Part shown: piece by piece, positions 14,224-15,946 of the stretch
Layout of the letters: each line of letters begins with the position of its first letter
How positions within the stretch are numbered: position 1 is the first letter of the stretch
NCBI GenBank assembly: GCA_910577675.1
Contig: CAJTOR010000032.1
Span: 1-15,946, forward strand
Length of the DNA: 15,946 nucleotides
Source of the DNA: an uncultured Lachnospiraceae bacterium
GTDB taxonomy: Bacteria; Bacillota; Clostridia; Lachnospirales; Lachnospiraceae
Direction of reading: 5' to 3'
Translations under genes and position numbers: made by a program
The notes under the pieces: generated by a model
Seen by the model: only the letters and a program-made list of their open reading frames with translations
Databases searched by the model: none
Told to the model about the DNA's origin: nothing

Positions 14224-15705
14224 CTATCTGCAAAGACGCAGAGTTTTGATTTCAAACGCGCGGAATGCAAGATGAAGAGAAGGGGTATCTTCTAAATATT
14301 TACATATTTTCCCTTCTTCTTCCTCCAACATATTGCACTCACAAACTTCCCGAACCGGCAGATTCAGGGTGATTTTGGTTTCTACCGCTGCCCCCGCCGC
14401 CTCATAAAGCCGCAGTATAATATCGCCGCTCCCGTCCTCGGCTGGCTTGGTTTTTAAATGTCCTGCGGATTTCTCCCGGGTCAGTCTGGTAAGTGTAGCT
14501 GGTCGGCAAAAAGGAAGTTACCTTCGTGCCATCCATCCCCTCCCAGTAAAAATTGTGGTACGGGAATCTCTCACCCCCATTATAACTCCAGAAGATTTTC
14601 TGCGTCACCATATAAGGCACATCACAGCCCATAAGTATCTGCGGCAGTGCGGCGGAGTACCCGAAGGAATCCGGAAGCCAGAGCACGCGGCTGTCAACGC
14701 CAAGCACTTCCTTAAAATAGCGCTTCCCGTGGAGAATCTGGCGAACCAGGGCTTCCCCGCCCGCCATATTGGTATCCGGCTCCACCCACATGGCACCGTC
14801 CGCAATAAAACCTCCTTCCCCGATAGCCTTTTTTATTTTTTTAAACAGGGCAGGATAATACTGTCTGCATATTTCATATGCCGCCGACTGACTCTGGATA
14901 TAATAGTAATCCGGATATTCGGAAAGCAGGCGGAGCTGTGCAGCAAAGGTTCTTGCGGTCTTGCGCTTTGTTTCTGCCACCGGCCACAGCCAGGCTAAGT
15001 CCAGATGGGCATTTCCCACCGCAAAGAACAGCGGTGCGGTTGAACCGTTTGTTGCACCGAGTGCTTCCCTCAAATTCTCCCTCGCCCTTTTATAATCCGA
15101 AAGCCTTTCGTTTCCGCCCTGCTCAAAATCCACATCTTTTGTAAACTGCTTTAAGGCTGCGGCAGTCTTTGATGCCCGCAAATCATCCTGGTCAAGGTCT
15201 TTCAGCAAATTCCACAGTGTCATAACATCCATATATAGCTGGTATGCTTCTTCCCTCCAGATTCCGAAAGTCGATGTGCCAAGCTGCCTCCTGCTTCCCT
15301 CATTTCCCCCAAAACTGTAACTGCCCGGAAGCACCGGTCCCGTTGCGCAGGAACCGCAATCCGGAAAGTCATGCCCGGCATAGGTTTCCATTGCAATCTG
15401 GTAGGATTTCCCAGGCTGTGCGTTTATGGCGATGGTGTTGTCCACCAGGTAATGATGTGATTTTGCAATCCAATCCGTCCAGTATGTGCCAAATTCCTGC
15501 CCGTCAACAAAGAGCGTGGATTCCCCCAGGTAAACCCTGACGGTGCAGGCACAAACTCCTCCCGTCTTAACTCATTGTACGCTAAGTGTTTTTCTGTTCT
15601 GAACGCCTTAAAATCAATTGTCCCCAAGGGCTCATAGAAATCAGCTTCAAGCTTCCTTAACCAGTGCCCGATCCGCCCATCCCATTCTGGACTTAAAATT
15701 CCCAT
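14224..15705 (-). pseudogene. GH38 alpha-mannosidase, two internal deletions with frameshifts
   Basis: The start is well preserved: ATG 15705 with AAGGAGG four bases upstream. The first about 57 codons run to EEFVPAPSG in frame 1. From about 15540-15523 the sense continues in a second frame (RVYLGESTLFVDGQEFGTYW), with roughly 25-35 family residues missing between. This frame carries the GH38 catalytic start: GNAHLDLAWLWP (15016-14981, metal ligands), WVEPDTNMAGGE and LWLPDSFGYS with nucleophile Asp at 14671-14669. It runs to TSYTYQTDPGEI (about 14468), then leaves homology and stops at 14402. In a third reading frame, KPAEDGSGDIILRLYE (from 14448) onward to FEIKTLRLCR and TAG 14224-14226 matches the natural C-terminus. 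About half of a normal 1000-1050 aa enzyme is missing. Likely once cut alpha-mannosides in the cytoplasm; now inactive. Confidence 0.9.
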
Positions 15706-15767
15706 ATTACCTCCTTTACGCCGCGTTTTACGCGCAAATGAAATATGTATTATATTGCTTGTTCTTA

Positions 15768-15796
15768 ATTATAGTTTAAATTCCTTTAAACATAAA
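15768..15796 (-). promoter_or_regulatory. Possible promoter of the alpha-mannosidase gene
   Basis: On the minus strand a perfect TATAAT (15773-15768) lies 17 bp after TTTATG (15796-15791), a poor -35 as expected for an activator-dependent promoter. A second TATAAT (15754-15749) is nearer the gene. An inverted repeat GTTTAAA/TTTAAAC (15774-15791) fills the spacer. Confidence 0.35.
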
Positions 15797-15800
15797 TGGA

Positions 15801-15812
15801 AACTTGCAAGTT
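15801..15812. promoter_or_regulatory. 12-bp palindrome upstream of the alpha-mannosidase promoter
   Basis: AACTTGCAAGTT is perfectly self-complementary and lies just upstream of the -35 region, where an activator such as an AraC protein would bind. Its role is inferred from position. Confidence 0.35.
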
Positions 15813-15908
15813 CTTTATGGAAAAATGGAAAGTTCCTGCTTTACAACATTGGCTATTTTTTCCCCCGGTTTCTTTTTTCAAAATGTACTATTCTTTTTTC
15901 GAAGGACA

Positions 15909-15936
15909 TGATATAATATCGACAGATATTATATCA
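15909..15936. promoter_or_regulatory. Perfect 12-bp inverted repeat containing opposed TATAAT boxes
   Basis: TGATATAATATC (15909-15920), GACA, GATATTATATCA (15925-15936). Each arm contains TATAAT on its own strand (15912-15917 plus; 15933-15928 minus). It may be an operator over a -10 box for a gene beyond the window. No good -35 is visible on the plus strand. Confidence 0.4.
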
Positions 15937-15946
15937 GCGCCAATTC

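Noticed and set aside
14046..14270. Minus-strand 74-codon frame
   Set aside because: It runs across a terminator hairpin and antisense to the AraC remnant, with no family resemblance.
1..15946. CRISPR array, insertion sequence, tRNA or rRNA genes
   Set aside because: I found no regularly spaced repeats, transposase, cloverleaf or rRNA-like sequence on either strand by reading.

Overview
The window looks like chromosomal DNA of an anaerobic Clostridia member, most likely a gut Lachnospiraceae. The grounds are moderate GC with A+T-rich spacers, strong AGGAGG-type ribosome binding sites, a small DUF6774-like protein, a Cys-type MurA, and clustered glycan-degradation genes of gut Firmicutes type. 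This placement is inferred from gene content; no rRNA or tRNA gene is present to test it.

Layout. (1) 1-1075: the possible end of a plus-strand gene facing a short MGMT-family protein, a 58-aa DUF6774-like protein too short for a usual ORF cutoff, a GNAT remnant and a terminator. (2) 1102-6513, all minus strand: a xylan-utilisation cluster made of an unknown protein, a CE1-like esterase, a two-part GH43 enzyme and a GH10 xylanase lipoprotein. Only the xylanase carries an export signal, which suggests xylan is cut at the surface and debranched inside the cell. No transporter is visible here. A 19-bp palindrome overlaps the probable -10 box of the esterase promoter. (3) 6848-8584: a histidine phosphatase with a textbook promoter and terminator, then an ABC transporter gene reduced to its two ends. 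(4) 8628-10075: an HD-GYP c-di-GMP phosphodiesterase with a strong promoter, followed by a nested-hairpin element and a shared terminator. (5) 10206-12925, minus strand: flavin reductase, a shikimate-kinase-like protein that abuts it, and murA with its own promoter. (6) 13108-15946: a wrecked mannoside-utilisation locus with a GH2 beta-mannosidase remnant, an AraC regulator remnant and a GH38 alpha-mannosidase that keeps both ends but has lost about half its length.

The most striking theme is how the broken genes broke. The ABC transporter and the GH38 enzyme each keep a 5' part and the true 3' end, joined out of frame. The GH2 enzyme has an in-frame internal gap at a short repeated Ala-Ser sequence. 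No insertion sequence is visible at any junction. This looks like repeated deletion between short repeats in genes no longer under selection, or an assembly artefact, and reads across the junctions would tell which. Other points of note are a shikimate kinase relative lacking substrate-binding residues, a ribosome binding site apparently brought to its start codon by a hairpin, and an unrecognised toroid-like protein in the xylan cluster.
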